Below, in pieces: positions 46,320 to 58,246 of a stretch of DNA of 64,000 nt. Both the position numbers and the translations under genes were made by a program. The stretch's first letter is position 1, and every line of letters begins with the position of its first letter. The DNA is from Linanthus parryae (taxonomy: Eukaryota > Streptophyta > Magnoliopsida > Ericales > Polemoniaceae). The stretch covers positions 47,673,863 to 47,737,862 of the forward strand of contig JALGPY010000010.1 in assembly GCA_023055425.1 (NCBI GenBank). The letters are read 5' to 3'. A model generated the notes under the pieces. That model was not told where the DNA came from, searched no databases, and worked only from the letters and a program-made list of their open reading frames with translations.

Positions 46320-47145
46320 TGCCTCTCGATCTAAGCTTATCTGTCTATATAGCAGCGACATGTGATACAAGCCTATTTGTCTAGATAGCAGCAACATGCG
46401 ATGCTTAGCCTATCTGTCTAGATAGAAGCGACATGTGATACAAGCCTATCTGTCTAGATAGCAGCAACAAGCAATACTAAGCTTGATACAAGCCTATCTG
46501 GTCTAAAGAGCATCAACATGAAATACTAAGCCTATATGTCTAGATAGAAGCAAAATTTGATATAAATCTTATCTGCTCGGATAGCAATTATGCTTGACTA
46601 AAATAAATCTGCTTAAAGAGCATATGCGAACGTAGACCTTCCTGTTAAGTGACAACTATTTCTCTGATAAAGTCTGCCTAGATGGTGACTATTAGCGTGT
46701 AAAGTCTTATGATTTGGTCAGATAAATAGCGAAATTCGATGAAGGCCATATGGTTATGCGGCATCGACATGCGAGCTTAAGCCTATCTGTCTGATAGCAG
46801 CAAAACTTGATACAAGTCCATTTGTTAAAGATAGAAACGCTTATAAGTTTCCCCTTTTAGCAAAGCAACGCGCGAACTCAAGCCTATCTGTCTAGATAGC
46901 ACCAATACACGAGTAAAAGCCTATCCAGATAACATCGATGCGCGAGTTTAATTCTACCCATTTAGACAGTATCACTTGCTTAAGATAGCAGCGAAACGCG
47001 AACCCAAGCCTATCTGTCTAGATAGCAGCGAAACTCAATGCAACATTAAGTCAGTTAGAAATCATTTTGACCAAGCCTATCTCTTTGGATAGCAACGATA
47101 TGCGACTGAAAGCCTATCTAATTCGATGATAGCAATATTCATAAG
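46320..47145 (+). repeat. Tandem repeat block with hairpin core in element M
   Basis: About 16 degenerate units of roughly 36 bp with consensus AAGCCTATCTGTCTAGATAG followed by CAGCRACATGCGA. The core CTATCT-GTCT-AGATAG can form a 6-bp stem with a 4-base loop. Well-preserved units lie at about 46370, 46410, 46442, 46884 and 47006. Confidence 0.85.
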
Positions 47146-47279
47146 TCAAGGCATACAAGTTTATCTAAGAAAAGAAAGGAAAAATAATGCTCAATGTTTG
47201 CAAAAAGAAAGCCTTTCATAAAAAAAAATTTGCCCAGACCACGAAAGTTGGATGTTCATACATATGGAAACCTAGCCGG

Positions 47280-48606
47280 CTACTGATCTTCAAGAAAGCC
47301 CTTGAGAAGAGAATCTTGAGCTGCCAATTTTATGGAGTCTTGAGCCCACTCATCTAAACACTGCTTGTGATTCTTGTGTGCCTCGCTCGCCTTGGTATAT
47401 TGCTGGAGCACCTTTTCAATTGCTTCCTTCTGAGCTTGAAGTTTAGCACTTTCCAAATTATACTTCATAAAGCCAAACTTGAGTTTCAAAGAATTGTTAA
47501 CCTTCATCAACCTTTGTATAAGGAAACCAAGATCCAGCTTATTCTTCGAGACCTGTTGGATGCCATGAGCGCTTGTCAAGAAGAACTGAGCATTTGAAAG
47601 AAGCGCTTGCCGGGGTTGTTCTGTTTATTCTCTCCAATAAGTCTGTCATGTCAACGAAAAGATCTCATCTGTCCTTGGAGGCTATTTCCACGACCTTTGC
47701 GAATGTCTTCGGATACGAAAGACGAATCCTCATGAGCCATCCCAAGCAAGTTTGGTTTATTCCTACAATTTTAAGACGAAAATGGATCGTTCAGAAACAA
47801 AGACAGCATCGCGTATTTGTAATACATGCATGCTCAAATAAAAATTAGTCTTACTAGTTCCTTCGACTATCTGTCGAAATGAGGGAATTGGAGTCGCCAC
47901 TATCTGATCACCATAGGACGATGCTTCGGCCAGCTTCTGATCTGCGACGGCTCACACACAAAGTATTCATCAGGAATGACATAGCTCCTTTCAATCTTAG
48001 CTGCTTTGACAATTTGCGTCGCCCATGCCGCCCAAGGATTATGTGCAAGGATTGCCTCTAAGTTCAGAATGGGCGCCTGATTCCCATCACGGGATCCCTC
48101 GCTTATCAGGCCAGAATGGATAGGTTTGCACTTGAAGCTCTTGTGCTAACACCCTCATTAGCGGCCACCGGAGTGTTCTCCCTCGAGGTTGCATTCTGAG
48201 GGGTTCATCCGTGATTGCGTTCCCACCACTTTCATCGCTTGCCTCGAGAAAACTTGGTGTGGACTCTGGAACTTCGGGCACATTCTTGGGTGCGACATTA
48301 AGGTGTGTTCAATGAGCCACAGCAGTGTGAGTTCCTGGAGCTGTTGACGGCTGAGCATCTCCCAAGTCCTGATTCGGTGCTCCGCTGCTTGCGTTTGACT
48401 CATGCTCGATTCTCCTTTCATTAATCGGCACAGCACTTTCGAAAGCGATATTTACTTGATTGGCTTCTGGAACCCCTGTCATGTTTTGGGACCCATGGGC
48501 TGAAGTGGAAACTTCTTGTTGAAATTCAGTTTGAGCCTCAGTTCGCTCAATTTCTCCTAGAGTCTCTGGCGGGACAGCTGCGGGAGTGACACTTGATGGA
48601 ATCTCA
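47280..48606 (-). pseudogene. Antisense ORF region of element M, possibly multi-exon
   Basis: Minus-strand frames in this region are 48606-48309 (Ser/Thr/Glu/Pro-rich, disordered: STSAHGSQNMTGVPEANQ), 48281-48087 and 47579-47280, a coiled-coil-like end (LESAKLQAQKEAIEKVLQQY). A poly-pyrimidine-poor AG at about 47766 could be a splice site. Composition and antisense position fit the antisense ORFs of Tat-type elements. I do not recognise the protein family; it could instead be a captured gene fragment. Its N-terminal part is cut by the LTR of N. Confidence 0.45.
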
Positions 48607-50032
48607 GTAGGGTTTTGATCATGGATACGCAGCGGAAAAACAAATATTATCCATGCAATACCCTCCAAGGATCACAGGACAAGAGACATAATGATGGTAA
48701 GGGAAGAAATCAAGTTACACCCCTTAGGGTTTCTCCTGTGATGACTTGTAATGTGAATTGTGTCACGTTCTCTATAGTTGATCCACGCCTAGAGTTGAGA
48801 TCTAGATCTTCCTTCTCCTTTGTGCTAGCCCGGAGTGGAGGAAGATGAAGAAGAAATCACACAACGCGAGGAAACAAGGAGGGGCGGCCTCCTTGTTTGG
48901 GCGGACGGGATGGGGCGGCGGCAAGGGGGCGGACGGGTCCCTCTTGCTTGCTTGCTCTCTCCTTTTTGTTCTCTACCACTCAAGTTATGAACTAAAGGCT
49001 CATAAGTATGGGAAGGAAGGAAGGAGCATTCTTTATATAATCCAACAAATCTTTTCCAACTATCTAAAGGACCCATTCTAGTCCTACTAGAATTCGGTTT
49101 AGTCCCTTCCTTGCAAATTAGTCCTACTAAGTTTGCAAGGTGTTGCAAAGTGATCCTCCTAATTAATTAATCCCATTAATTAATTCCCAAATCTAGTTCA
49201 ACTCTATTTAGCGCGTGACCCCATAGGTTCTATCTAGTTGGTAGCAACAATTTGCTAATATGGAGTGGTTTCGAGCAAAACATCCATTCTAGCCAACTAA
49301 TAGAATAGTCATCCGACAAACCTTGTACAAGTAATTGTCTCATCCCTTTGTCTCTATATACGGATTGGACACGAGACATACAAGTCACACTCGTATATCC
49401 AATCCATAGTTTCTCGATCCATGGGAATAGCCTTATTCGTGCAAATAACATCAATATCCTATATTGATTTATTTGAGTCTGGCCAGACATTCTATAAGCA
49501 CTATCCCTCGAGTGGCCTAGGATATTTACTCCCGTTATGTGGGAGGGCAAAATTATATCTACGTCCACTACGATCTCTAAGCTTGCTTCGTATTGTATCC
49601 GGTACACGCCTTTATAACTACCCAGTTACGGTGTAGCGTTTAACGCTACCAAAATCACAATAATCCACAACTAGAATATCTAGCGACTTCAAGTCTAAGG
49701 ATTACAATACCATTGCACCACGAGAAGCACTTGTGACTTAACATAATGTGTATGTAGCCTTGTCGGATATGGGTCAATCCGGTGCGCCATTACCCTTAAT
49801 GCACACCCATGTGTTGGATCATGATATCTCCATATCAATCCAACCCCATACTAGTCTATAGATGATTGTCCTATTAATCATTATACTGGACTAGGGATAT
49901 TTAAGATAAAAAACACATTTGTAAATCTAAGGACTTAATTATATTAAATATCCAATAAATAATACAATGAATTTTCTAGCCAGAATAAATTCATACTAAA
50001 CTAGATTGCCTCTAGGTCATCTATTCCAACAG
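48607..50032 (-). repeat. 3' LTR of element N
   Basis: Minus-strand TGTTGGAATAGATGACCTAG to AAAACCCTAC, about 1,426 bp; the last base pair is uncertain. It follows GCAAGTGGTTGAC, a polypurine-like end of the internal region. The solo LTR K is its homologue. Confidence 0.85.
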
Positions 50033-50045
50033 TCAACCACTTGCA

Positions 50046-50552
50046 TTAGAGCCAATCTGACGCATCTCGTATGCCCATGGTCCTAGTGTGCCCTTCATGC
50101 TTCCACTGCACAAGCGGCTTTGTAAGTGGATCTGACAGATTCTCATCTGTAGGAATCTTGCATATCTGAACGTCTCCTCTATCGATAATATCTCGAATCA
50201 CATGGAAATTCCTGAGCACGTGCTTGGATTTCTGGTGCGACCTGGGTTCCTTTGATTGCGCGATCGCCCCAGTGTTGTCACAGTACAACTCTACTGGATC
50301 CGCAATGCTAGGAACCACACCAAGTTCAGAAACAAACTTTCTGATCCAAACAGCTTCCTTTGCTGCGCCGTTTGCAGCAATGTACTCAGACTCTGTTGTA
50401 GAATCAGCCATCGTCTCTTGCTTGGAACTCTTCCAGCTCACCGCTTCTCCATTCAGGTAAAACACATATCCCGACTGTGATCTAAAGTCATCTCTGTCGG
50501 TTTGGAAGCTTGCATCAGTGTAACCCTTTACACGACTCTTCCTCACCGCCAA
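50046..50552 (-). pseudogene. RNase H of element N
   Basis: Open frame of 168 codons: KGYTDASFQTDRDDFRSQSG, SWKSSKQETMADSTTESEYI, VELYCDNTGAIAQSKEPRSH and KHVLRNFHVIRD. All copia RNase H motifs and the acidic residues are intact. A frameshift at the border with RT (about 50515-50552) separates it from the rest. Confidence 0.9.
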
Positions 50553-51770
50553 ATATCAAGAAAGAATCCTTAGTTCTTCTCAAGTACTTTAGGATGTTCT
50601 TGACTGCAATCCAGTGACTCTCACCCAGATTGGATTGGTATCTGCTTGTCATACTCAAGGCATATGACACATCTGGTCTAGTACATAACATGGCGTACAT
50701 GATAGATCCTATGGCCGAGGCATAGGGAATTCTACTCATGCGTTCCTTCGCAATCTCATTGGAAGGAAAACCACTCTTCGAAAGAGTGATTCCATGTGAC
50801 ATGGGCAAGAATCCCTTCTTGGAATTTTGCATGTTGAACCGCTTCAACACCTTGTCAATATATGTACTTTGACTTAGGACTAGCGGTCTCTTAGATCTAT
50901 CTCTATAGATCTTTATACCGAGTATATAGGCTGCTTCCCCTAAGTCCTTCATTGAGAAACACTTCCCTAGCCATTCTTTAACGAATTGCAGCATGGGAAC
51001 GTCGTTTCCAATGAGTAGTATGTCATCCACATACAAGACCAGAAAATCTACAGAGCTCCCACTAACCTTCTTGTTGACACAAGACTCATCTTCGTTTCTG
51101 ATGAAGCCAAACTCTTTGACTACTTCATCAAAACGTCAATTCCAACTCCTGCAAGCTTGCTTCAATCCATAAATGGATCGTTGCAGCTTACAGACTTTGT
51201 TGGCTTGCTTTGGATCCTCAAAACCCTCTGGCGGTATCATATACACATCCTCGAGGAGATTCCCATAAAGGAATGCTGTTTTGAAATCCATCTGCCAAAT
51301 CTCATAGTCGTAGTATGCTGCAATTGCAAGTAAGATTCGGATGGATTTGGTCATAGCGACTGGTGAAAAGGTTTCATCATAGTCAATACCATGAATCTGT
51401 CTGAATCATTTAGCCACCAATCGTCCCTTATAGGTAATCACATTACCATCCATGTCGATCTTCTTCTTGAAGACCCACTTGCACCCTATGGGCCGCACCC
51501 CTTGGGTGGTTCCACCAAAGTCCATACTTTGTTGGTATACATGAATTCCATCTCGGATCTCATGGCTTCTAGCCACTTCAGAGAGTCTGGCCCTTTCATG
51601 GCCTCTTCATAGGTAGTAGGCTCATCATCTATGAGCATTGTGTCACCAGAATCGGTCACGAGAAGTCCATACCTCTCGGGTTCCTGGCGCACTCTACTAG
51701 ATCTACGAAGCTCTTGTGTTACCTGAACAGGCTGTTCCACAACTGCTTGTGGTTCCTGTTCATGTTCCAT
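50515..51770 (-). pseudogene. Reverse transcriptase of element N
   Basis: Motifs in order on the minus strand: LRRSSRVRQEPERYG, EAMKGPDSLKWLEAMRSEM, NKVWTLVEPPKG, then after a frameshift near 51486 KWVFKKKIDMDGN, QMDFKTAFLYGNLLEDVY, SIYGLKQACRSWN, LYVDDILLIGND and LGIKIYRDRSKRPLVLSQ. In-frame stops occur near 51413 and 51137. The catalytic YVDD is intact. Confidence 0.9.
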
Positions 51771-51776
51771 AATTGG

Positions 51777-52700
51777 TTAAGTGATTTGTGCTTCTTGAAT
51801 TTCTTCAAGTTCTACAGTCCTCCCACTTGCTTCTTTAGAGACAAAATATCTTTCTAGAAACACGCCGTTCCGAGAAACAAACACTTTGTTCTCGGTTGGA
51901 TTGTAGAAATAGTAACCCTTAGTTTCCTTAGGGTACCCCACAAATTTACACTTATCCGACTTTGGCCCTAGCTTGTCTGATTGTAAGCGTTTTACATAGA
52001 CATCGCAGCCCCAAACCCTCATGAACGACAGTGTGGGACGCCTCCCACTCCACATCTCATGTGGTGTTTTCATGACTGATTTAGATGGAACACGGTTAAT
52101 GGTGAAAGCTGCACTCAATAGAGCGTGGCCCCAAATTGATAATGGAAGGTCGGTTTGACACATAATAGATCGAACCATATCCAATAGGGTTCGATTCCTC
52201 CTCTCAGACACGCCATTCTATTGTGGCATTCCGGGTGGAGTGAGTTGGGACACGATCCCACACTCTCTAAGATAGTCGTCAAACTCTTGGCTCAAGTATT
52301 CTCCTCCACGATCTGATCGTAGAGCCTTGATACTTTTGCCAAGTTGCTTTTCTACTTCACTTTTGAATTCTTTGAACATTTCAAAGGATTCGGATTTGGC
52401 CTTCATAAGGTACACAAATCCGTATCTACTGTAATCATCAGTAAATGTAATGAAGTAGACATAACCACCCCTGGCAGGCGTGGCAAATGGCCCACACACA
52501 TCAGTATGTATGAGCGCCAATTGCTCACTAGTCCTCTCACCTTTCTTATTGAAAGGGAACTTTGTCATTTTTCCCAATAAACAAGCCTCACATGTCTCAT
52601 ATGATTCAAAATCAAATGAGTCTAGTAGTCCATCCTTATGGAGTCTAGATACACGTTTCTCGTTTATATGGCCTAAACGACAGTGCCATAAATAAGCAGG
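51777..52700 (-). pseudogene. Integrase of element N
   Basis: The zinc-binding part LWHCRLGHINEKRVSRLH with CEACLLGKMTKFPF lies at about 52690-52560. The core has ALIHTDVCGPFATPA, FTDDYSRYGFVYLMKAK and ALRSDRGGEYLSQEF. The C-terminal frame 52211-51777 has MPHEMWSGRRP-type codons seen as KTPHEMWSGRRPTLSFMRVW and GYPKETKGYYFYNP. One in-frame TAG near 52215 splits it; the catalytic Asp, Asp motifs remain. Confidence 0.9.
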
Positions 52701-52703
52701 ATT

Positions 52704-53993
52704 TTAATCATATATTTTAATCCTCTTGGTATTAATGTTGTAGACATGATTTCTTAGATCAAGGACATACAGTCCATTAAATAATTGCGCACTAAAATAG
52801 TGAATATTGTTCAAATAAAAGGAACAACAATTGTTCTTTATTAAAATAATAAAACCTTCCTTGTCCAAAAAAGAAATAGAAATAATGTTTCTTCTCATAG
52901 CAGGCACAAAATAGCAATTATTTAATTCTAAAACTAATCCTGAAGGCAGAGATAGCTCGCACACGCCTACGGCCAACGCATCAACTTTTGCTCCATTCCC
53001 AACGCGCAGATCTATCTCCCCTTTAGCCAATCTTCTACTTCTCTTTAGATCCTGCACATTTCGAAAAATGTGAGATCTACATCCAGTATCTAATAACCAT
53101 GATGTAGAGACAGTTAAATTGACATCTACAACAAAAATACCTGGTGGTGGTGGAATCACTATTCCAAGCCTCTTGTCCTCCAGATATTTTGGGCAGTTCC
53201 TCCTCCAGTGTCCAGGCTGACTGCAGTAGTGACACTCACCTTTAGTCACACCTTTGGCAATCCCACCAACAGGCTTAAGGGCAGGTTCCTTGGACTTGGC
53301 AACTGACTTGCCTTTGCCCTTGGAGGATGAGTCAAACCTTTTGCCCTTTCCTTTCTGCACCATCATAATGGCCTTGTCGTTACCCTTGTTGATGCTTTGT
53401 TCAGCTGTCCTCAACATATTGAGCAAATCTGGCAGTGGTTTCACGATCTCGTTCATGTTATAGTTCATGATGAACTGTCCATAACTTTTGGGCAACAATT
53501 GCAACACGAGATCGGTTTCCAACTCTTGGCCGACCGAGAACCCCAGTCGCGCGAGATTCTCCAGGTACCCGATCATACGGAGTACATGGGGTCCCACCGG
53601 GTTCCCTTCTTCTAGATGAAACTTGAACAATGCCTTAGAGACCTCATACCTCTCAACCCTTGCCTGCTCTTGGAAGAGATGCTTCAGATGCTCGATCATA
53701 TCGACAGCATTCATGTTTTCGTGTTGCTTCTGAAGCTCAAAAGTCATGGTGCAAAGCATAAGGCAGGCCGCATCATTAGAGTCATCAACACGCTTTTGAT
53801 ACGCCTTTAGGGCTGCAGGGGTATTGTTCTCTGGACCTGTTGGAACTTGCTCCTCTATTGCGTACAGTTTCTTCTCTTGCTTGAGAACGATTCTCAAATT
53901 TCTGTACCAATCAAGGAAGTTGGTTCGAGAGAGCTTGTCCTTCTCAAGGACAGATTGTAGGGAATGTTGTGAACTCGACGAGTTGTTTGCCAT
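52704..53993 (-). pseudogene. Gag-protease of element N
   Basis: An open frame of about 430 codons. The start chosen is ATG 53993 (MANNSSSSQHSL); the frame also has an upstream ATG at 54023. Gag helices include FLDWYRNLRIVLKQEKKLYA and MIEHLKHLFQEQARVERYEV; a zinc knuckle CHYCSQPGHWRRNC follows at about 53250-53190; then the protease motif SWLLDTGCRSHIF and later VPAMRRNIISISFLDKEG. Copia proteases use D-T/S-G-C, so the site is plausible. The frame stops at 52704-52706 before the integrase zinc part; this is the main lesion. Confidence 0.85.
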
Positions 53994-54023
53994 TTGGAAT
54001 TCTACAAAAAGGGAAATACGCAA

Positions 54024-54649
54024 GTTTTAGTATTTGTGAATTTTTGACTATATTCAATAATGGCTAGTTTATCAAATATAGCTCCCACTATTTTTCTATG
54101 GATTAATAACCCTCAAGATATTAATGCGGAAAATATCCTTATATTTTCTATCGGGCCAAGATCCATGTTTCATCTCCTCATGAGCTTGCTTTGGCAAGTC
54201 ACCCATAATTTGACTACTTTAGGTAGGAAAAATTCCAATTGCATCTTCTATGCAACTCTTGGTTCAATTGGGCAAATAACTCCTTATTTATCAATCCGTA
54301 TGGATAATCCCAATTGATTGCCTCAAGGTTTTAATCATATTAATAGCCTAGTTGTGTTCAACCTCTTATTCAAACAGTTGCACATTACTTGTTTGTGCCA
54401 TCGTATTCCATCATTATGAACCAAGTCGCATGCTTTGGCACGCGCGAACTTGATAAATCATGATGGTAATGAGTGTTTAAATAACGAGAAGGCAAGAACA
54501 CAATATTTGAATTTTGAGGGATTTTAAATTCAATTTTAATTGTTTTTGTTGATCCATATCAACTAATCTATCTATTTGAGTTTGGACACAACTCCAAATA
54601 ATAGATTCGGGTTATCTAATTATCTTATTATCCTAATTGCATGCATCGT
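54024..54649 (-). other. Element N leader, part next to gag
   Basis: About 620 bp, AT-rich, no credible gene. It borders element O. Plus-strand frames (54060-54317, 54576-54767) have no domain. Confidence 0.45.
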
Positions 54650-55802
54650 TGATGCGCAAACTAACGTGCTGTCGCAAGTGTACGAATCTTGTAATACCGG
54701 GTGCAATTACACTCGGGTGATCGTTCCCACGAGGACTATTTCGGGTTTACTCACGTTGTCAGTTTAGGTTAACCGAGTGTAGTAACGAGGAGGAGTAGGT
54801 TGTGATTGTAATGACTAAACTACAAACAGAAATTAAAAACGTAAACGTAAATATTTTTTTTTGACGTTTTCTGAAATAAGTTGAATCGGCTGTAACGATA
54901 ATAGATGAAGACTAGGCTCCAGGATCCCCTAGGGTTTCTACAGATTTCAGTTTTACGTTCGATTATGAGAACACTCAGCAGTTTCGATATCTGTGCAACG
55001 TACCAGTTGTGCAGTGACTTTTCAGATTCCACATGTAATCCCGGTACTGCAGACTTTCGGGTTCTTGTTAAGCTGCCTAAATCTGCAGTCTCGGTCTAAT
55101 CCTGTTAGGGTTTCTAACCTGTCCGAATGGCCCGGGTCAAATTCTCTAACAGTTGGTCTCACGTTTTTCAAGGCTAGCCCTATCTCCCTTTCTCTGGTCG
55201 GTCTATCAGGGTAAGGTACTAAATCCTGGTTTTTCTTCCTAACCCTAACTTGACGTTTTCACCTACAAGATCGGGTCTATAGCAATCCTGGGTGATCAAT
55301 CCTATCATGCATATACGATAACAATCAAAACCAGAATAACAGATATAACTTGCTGAATTAAGATGACAATCATGAATCCATAAACGAAGTAGTCATAAAA
55401 TCTGGGTACGAAACCCTAGGTTCACCGAGAACCTAGGTGAGAATTTTAGCTACGACTAGACATAATACAAAACGCAGTTTCTGAATATAAAGAGAGAGAA
55501 CGGAATCAAACTAAGTCTTCGAATCTCGAATCGTGCTTTCGTGCTCTCCGTGAATGCTTTGACTTGCCCTTCGGTTGTGCTGAGAATTGTGTAGTGTCTC
55601 CGTGTGTTCAAAACGAGTCTGGACGAGTCTTTAAATAGTGTTGTTTTCCCCGAAACGCTTGTGCCCGAAATTACGGAATCTGCCATCGGTCCGCCGTCTT
55701 TGACCAAAAAGTCAAAACTGGCTGCGTATATACGCAGGGTTGCGTATATACGCAACCAGGGCCTATCAACCACCCCCCATCTCCCTACCTGCGTATATAC
55801 GC
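54650..55802 (-). repeat. LTR A of element O (5'-truncated)
   Basis: It matches the 3' 1.15 kb of LTR C and ends with GCGCATCA on the minus strand. Its 5' end is cut at a TGCGTATATACGCA copy and joins protease codons. It keeps two full palindromes (55723-55736, 55741-55754) and one at the junction with a changed last base (55790-55803). Short plus-strand frames inside (54905-55214, 55604-55810) are shadows. Confidence 0.9.
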
Positions 55803-58100
55803 CGAGATAGTCCTCGTGCAGACCCCTATTTTGAAAACGTTGAATTTCACTTTTTCCTCGTTAATCTGCATGGTCTGCTCCCCGCTCTTGCAGTTTATCA
55901 TTGCTTCGCCCGTGGCCAAAAACGGCCTGCAAAGTATGAGCGGTACCTCCCCTGCCTCCATGTCCAGGATGACAAAATCTGCTGGAAAAATCAGCTCGCC
56001 GAACTTGACCAGAATATCCTCGATAACCCCGTAAGCATGTTTTACGGACCTGTCTGCCATCTGCAACATGATTCTGGTGGGTCGGGGTTCACCGACTTTC
56101 AAACTTTTGAAAATCGTCAACGGCATCAGGTTGATGCTGGCCCCTAGGTCACATAGAGCCTTTCCTGTGTAAGCGTTACCTAGGGTGTTCGGTATAACGA
56201 AACTGCCAGGATCCTTTCTCTTCCTCGGTAGCCCATTCTTCACACAATTGCTCACTTCTGCCGTCAGGTTTATAGTCTCGAAGTCGCTCTTTCGCCTCCT
56301 CCCATACAAGATGTCCTTGAGGAATTTGGCATAAGTGGGCATCTTAGCCAAAGCCTCAGCAAAAGGTATGTTAATCTGCAGCTGCTTGAACATCTCGAGA
56401 AACCTGGCGTAGTCCTTGCTGTCATCCCTCTTTCGTGTTCGCAAGGGGTACGGGACCTCCTTGGACACTGGTACAGTTTCTGCACCTGTCTCGTTCTGTA
56501 CTGCATCCTGCTCAACCGAGCCCTTCGGCTGGGGGCGATCGACTGTGCTGTTATCCTGGCCCGACAAGTTGCGTTCTACTTCTTTCGAATTTTCTGCACG
56601 TGCGTGGCTGGGATACGATGGATCCTGCAGTGCCAATCCACTCCGAGTGGAGATAGCATTGATCTGAGCCCGTGGATTATTTACTGTATTTGAGGGTAGG
56701 TTTCCTGGATGTCTTTCTGTTAGCTTCTGTGCTAACTTCCCTACTTGTACTTCCAAAGCGCGCAGTGACGTTTTGGTTGTCTGCATATCTGCCGTCAGGG
56801 TGTCCATGTGCTTGAACCGGGACTCCATGGTCTGGAACATGGACTTGATCTCTTTCATCCGAGCGTCGTACTGCTGTGCTGATGGGACTGACTGAGCCTG
56901 CTGGGCCGGGGCAGCCTGTTGAGCTGGTGGCCTGTGCTGGAATCCCGGTGCATAAACTGCTGCGTTCGGGTTTCCGTACCGAAACCCGGGATGGTCTCTC
57001 GTACCCGGTCAGTACCGGCTCGGGTCCCATTGCTGCTGTACGTAATTGGTATCTTCGGTCCTTAGCTCCTCAATGGCTGCGTCCAGATCAGGTTCTTCGA
57101 CTGCTGCAACAGTCTTCTTATCCGAGTAGACTTTCGTGACCAAGTCATGAACGATCTTGGCCAGATTGTCTATTCGATCATCCTCTGCGGGTTCGGCTCT
57201 CGCCGCCATCCTGCGATCGTCAAACAGTCGGGTGTCCTGCATGGCCAACTGCTTCATCAGGTCATACGCACCTTCTTTGTCCACGTGATACAGGAAGTTT
57301 CCCCCGGCCTCTCTGTCAATCCTGTCGGCGTTCTCCCTGTCTAGGGCATGGTAGAAAACCTGCAGGATTTTCGCGTCTCCAAAACCGTGGTTCGGGCACC
57401 GTTTGACCAATCTCATGAGCCTGTCCCATGCGTCCACCACCGTCTCCGCCATCTTCTGTCTGAATGACAGAATCTCGCTCTGTAACTGTATGACTCAGGA
57501 GGCGGGATAGAACTTTGCCAGAAAATCTGCAACACACTCCTCCCATGTGGTGATGGATCGGGGTGGTCGGGATTCGAGCCAGTCTTTGGCTACTCCGTAA
57601 AGACAGTATGGAAATAAGATCAACATGAGTGCCTCTGCTTCTACTCCCTTGTATCTGACCTTGTTGCAGTAATCTTCGAATTTCCCGATAAAGTTGTTCG
57701 GGTCTTCGTCTTCCCTGCCATGAAACGGGCAGAGAGTTTGTACCGTCTGGATGGTGGATGGTTTGATGTCAAAGTGCTCGGCGGTGATCTCGGGCACCAC
57801 AATAGCTCGCTCATGCCCCCCGGTGGGGACTTCGAAATTTTTCACCAACGCCTTCCCAGATCGGTTATATGTTCTCTGGTTGCTTCGGGCAGCAAGTCCC
57901 GCTGTGACAAGCTCCTCAATGTACCAAGCCATCTGGGCTGGGGTACGTGTCTCTCGTTCCTGACCACCGGCTTCGGTGTTCTCGGGTGGATCTCTCTGAT
58001 TGGTTGCCATCCTGCTTTCTCGGTTTCTGCGGTTCTGTTCGGTATACAGTTTTTCCGGGTTGTCGAGTGGTGACACCAAATCGCGAGGCAATCTGGGCAT
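55803..58100 (-). pseudogene. Element O gag-protease, unit 2 (two nonsense changes in gag)
   Basis: One frame runs from ATG 58100 to the LTR junction, broken by in-frame TGA codons at about 57493 and 57009. Both are CGA in unit 1. Gag motifs: IQTVQTLCPFHGREDEDPN, YCNKVRYKGVEAEALMLILF, LESRPPRSITTWEECVADFL, then coiled-coil HMDTLTADMQTTKTSLRALE. The protease follows without a stop: GSFVIPNTLGNAYTGKALCD, LGASINLMPLTIFKSL and PADFVILDMEAGEVPLIL. The gag-protease junction is open here, unlike unit 1. The protease end is fused to LTR codons. Confidence 0.85.
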
Positions 58101-58222
58101 CAACTAAACAGTCCTGAAAACGCAGATTCAAAAACGCAGTGAGATAAAAGGAAAAATAACAAAACAGAGAATAAACAAAAACTCAGAAAACTAATTCTGA
58201 CTACTAAATAGACCCTAAAAAG

Positions 58223-58243
58223 TCCCCGGCAACGGCGCCAAAA
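58223..58243 (-). promoter_or_regulatory. Primer binding site before unit 2
   Basis: Minus strand TTTTGGCGCCGTTGCCGGGG after LTR B, the sequence typical of Athila/Tat elements. Confidence 0.85.
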
Positions 58244-58246
58244 ACT

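Larger units (their letters stand above)
43642..48606 (+). mobile_element. Element M: Tat-like Ty3/gypsy element with antisense ORF, non-autonomous
   Basis: Plus-strand order: LTR-like leader, a primer-binding-site-like sequence, broken gag, a block of hairpin tandem repeats, then an ORF on the opposite strand truncated by element N at 48607. No RT or integrase is visible. A tandem-repeat block and an antisense ORF in the 3' part are traits described for Tat-lineage elements (Ogre, Retand, Grande types). The 3' LTR would have to lie beyond N. Confidence 0.5.

Noticed and set aside
46320..47145. CRISPR-like array of repeats and spacers
   Set aside because: Units are degenerate, contiguous and lack unique spacers; it is a plant tandem repeat inside a retroelement.
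54905..55214. Small plus-strand frames repeated at 58502-58811 and 62105-62414
   Set aside because: They recur only because the LTRs of element O are repeated; codons show no domain and are antisense to the LTR.
55740..56147. Plus-strand frames over the protease of element O (also 59337-59747)
   Set aside because: The minus strand encodes the Athila protease; the plus frames are shadows.
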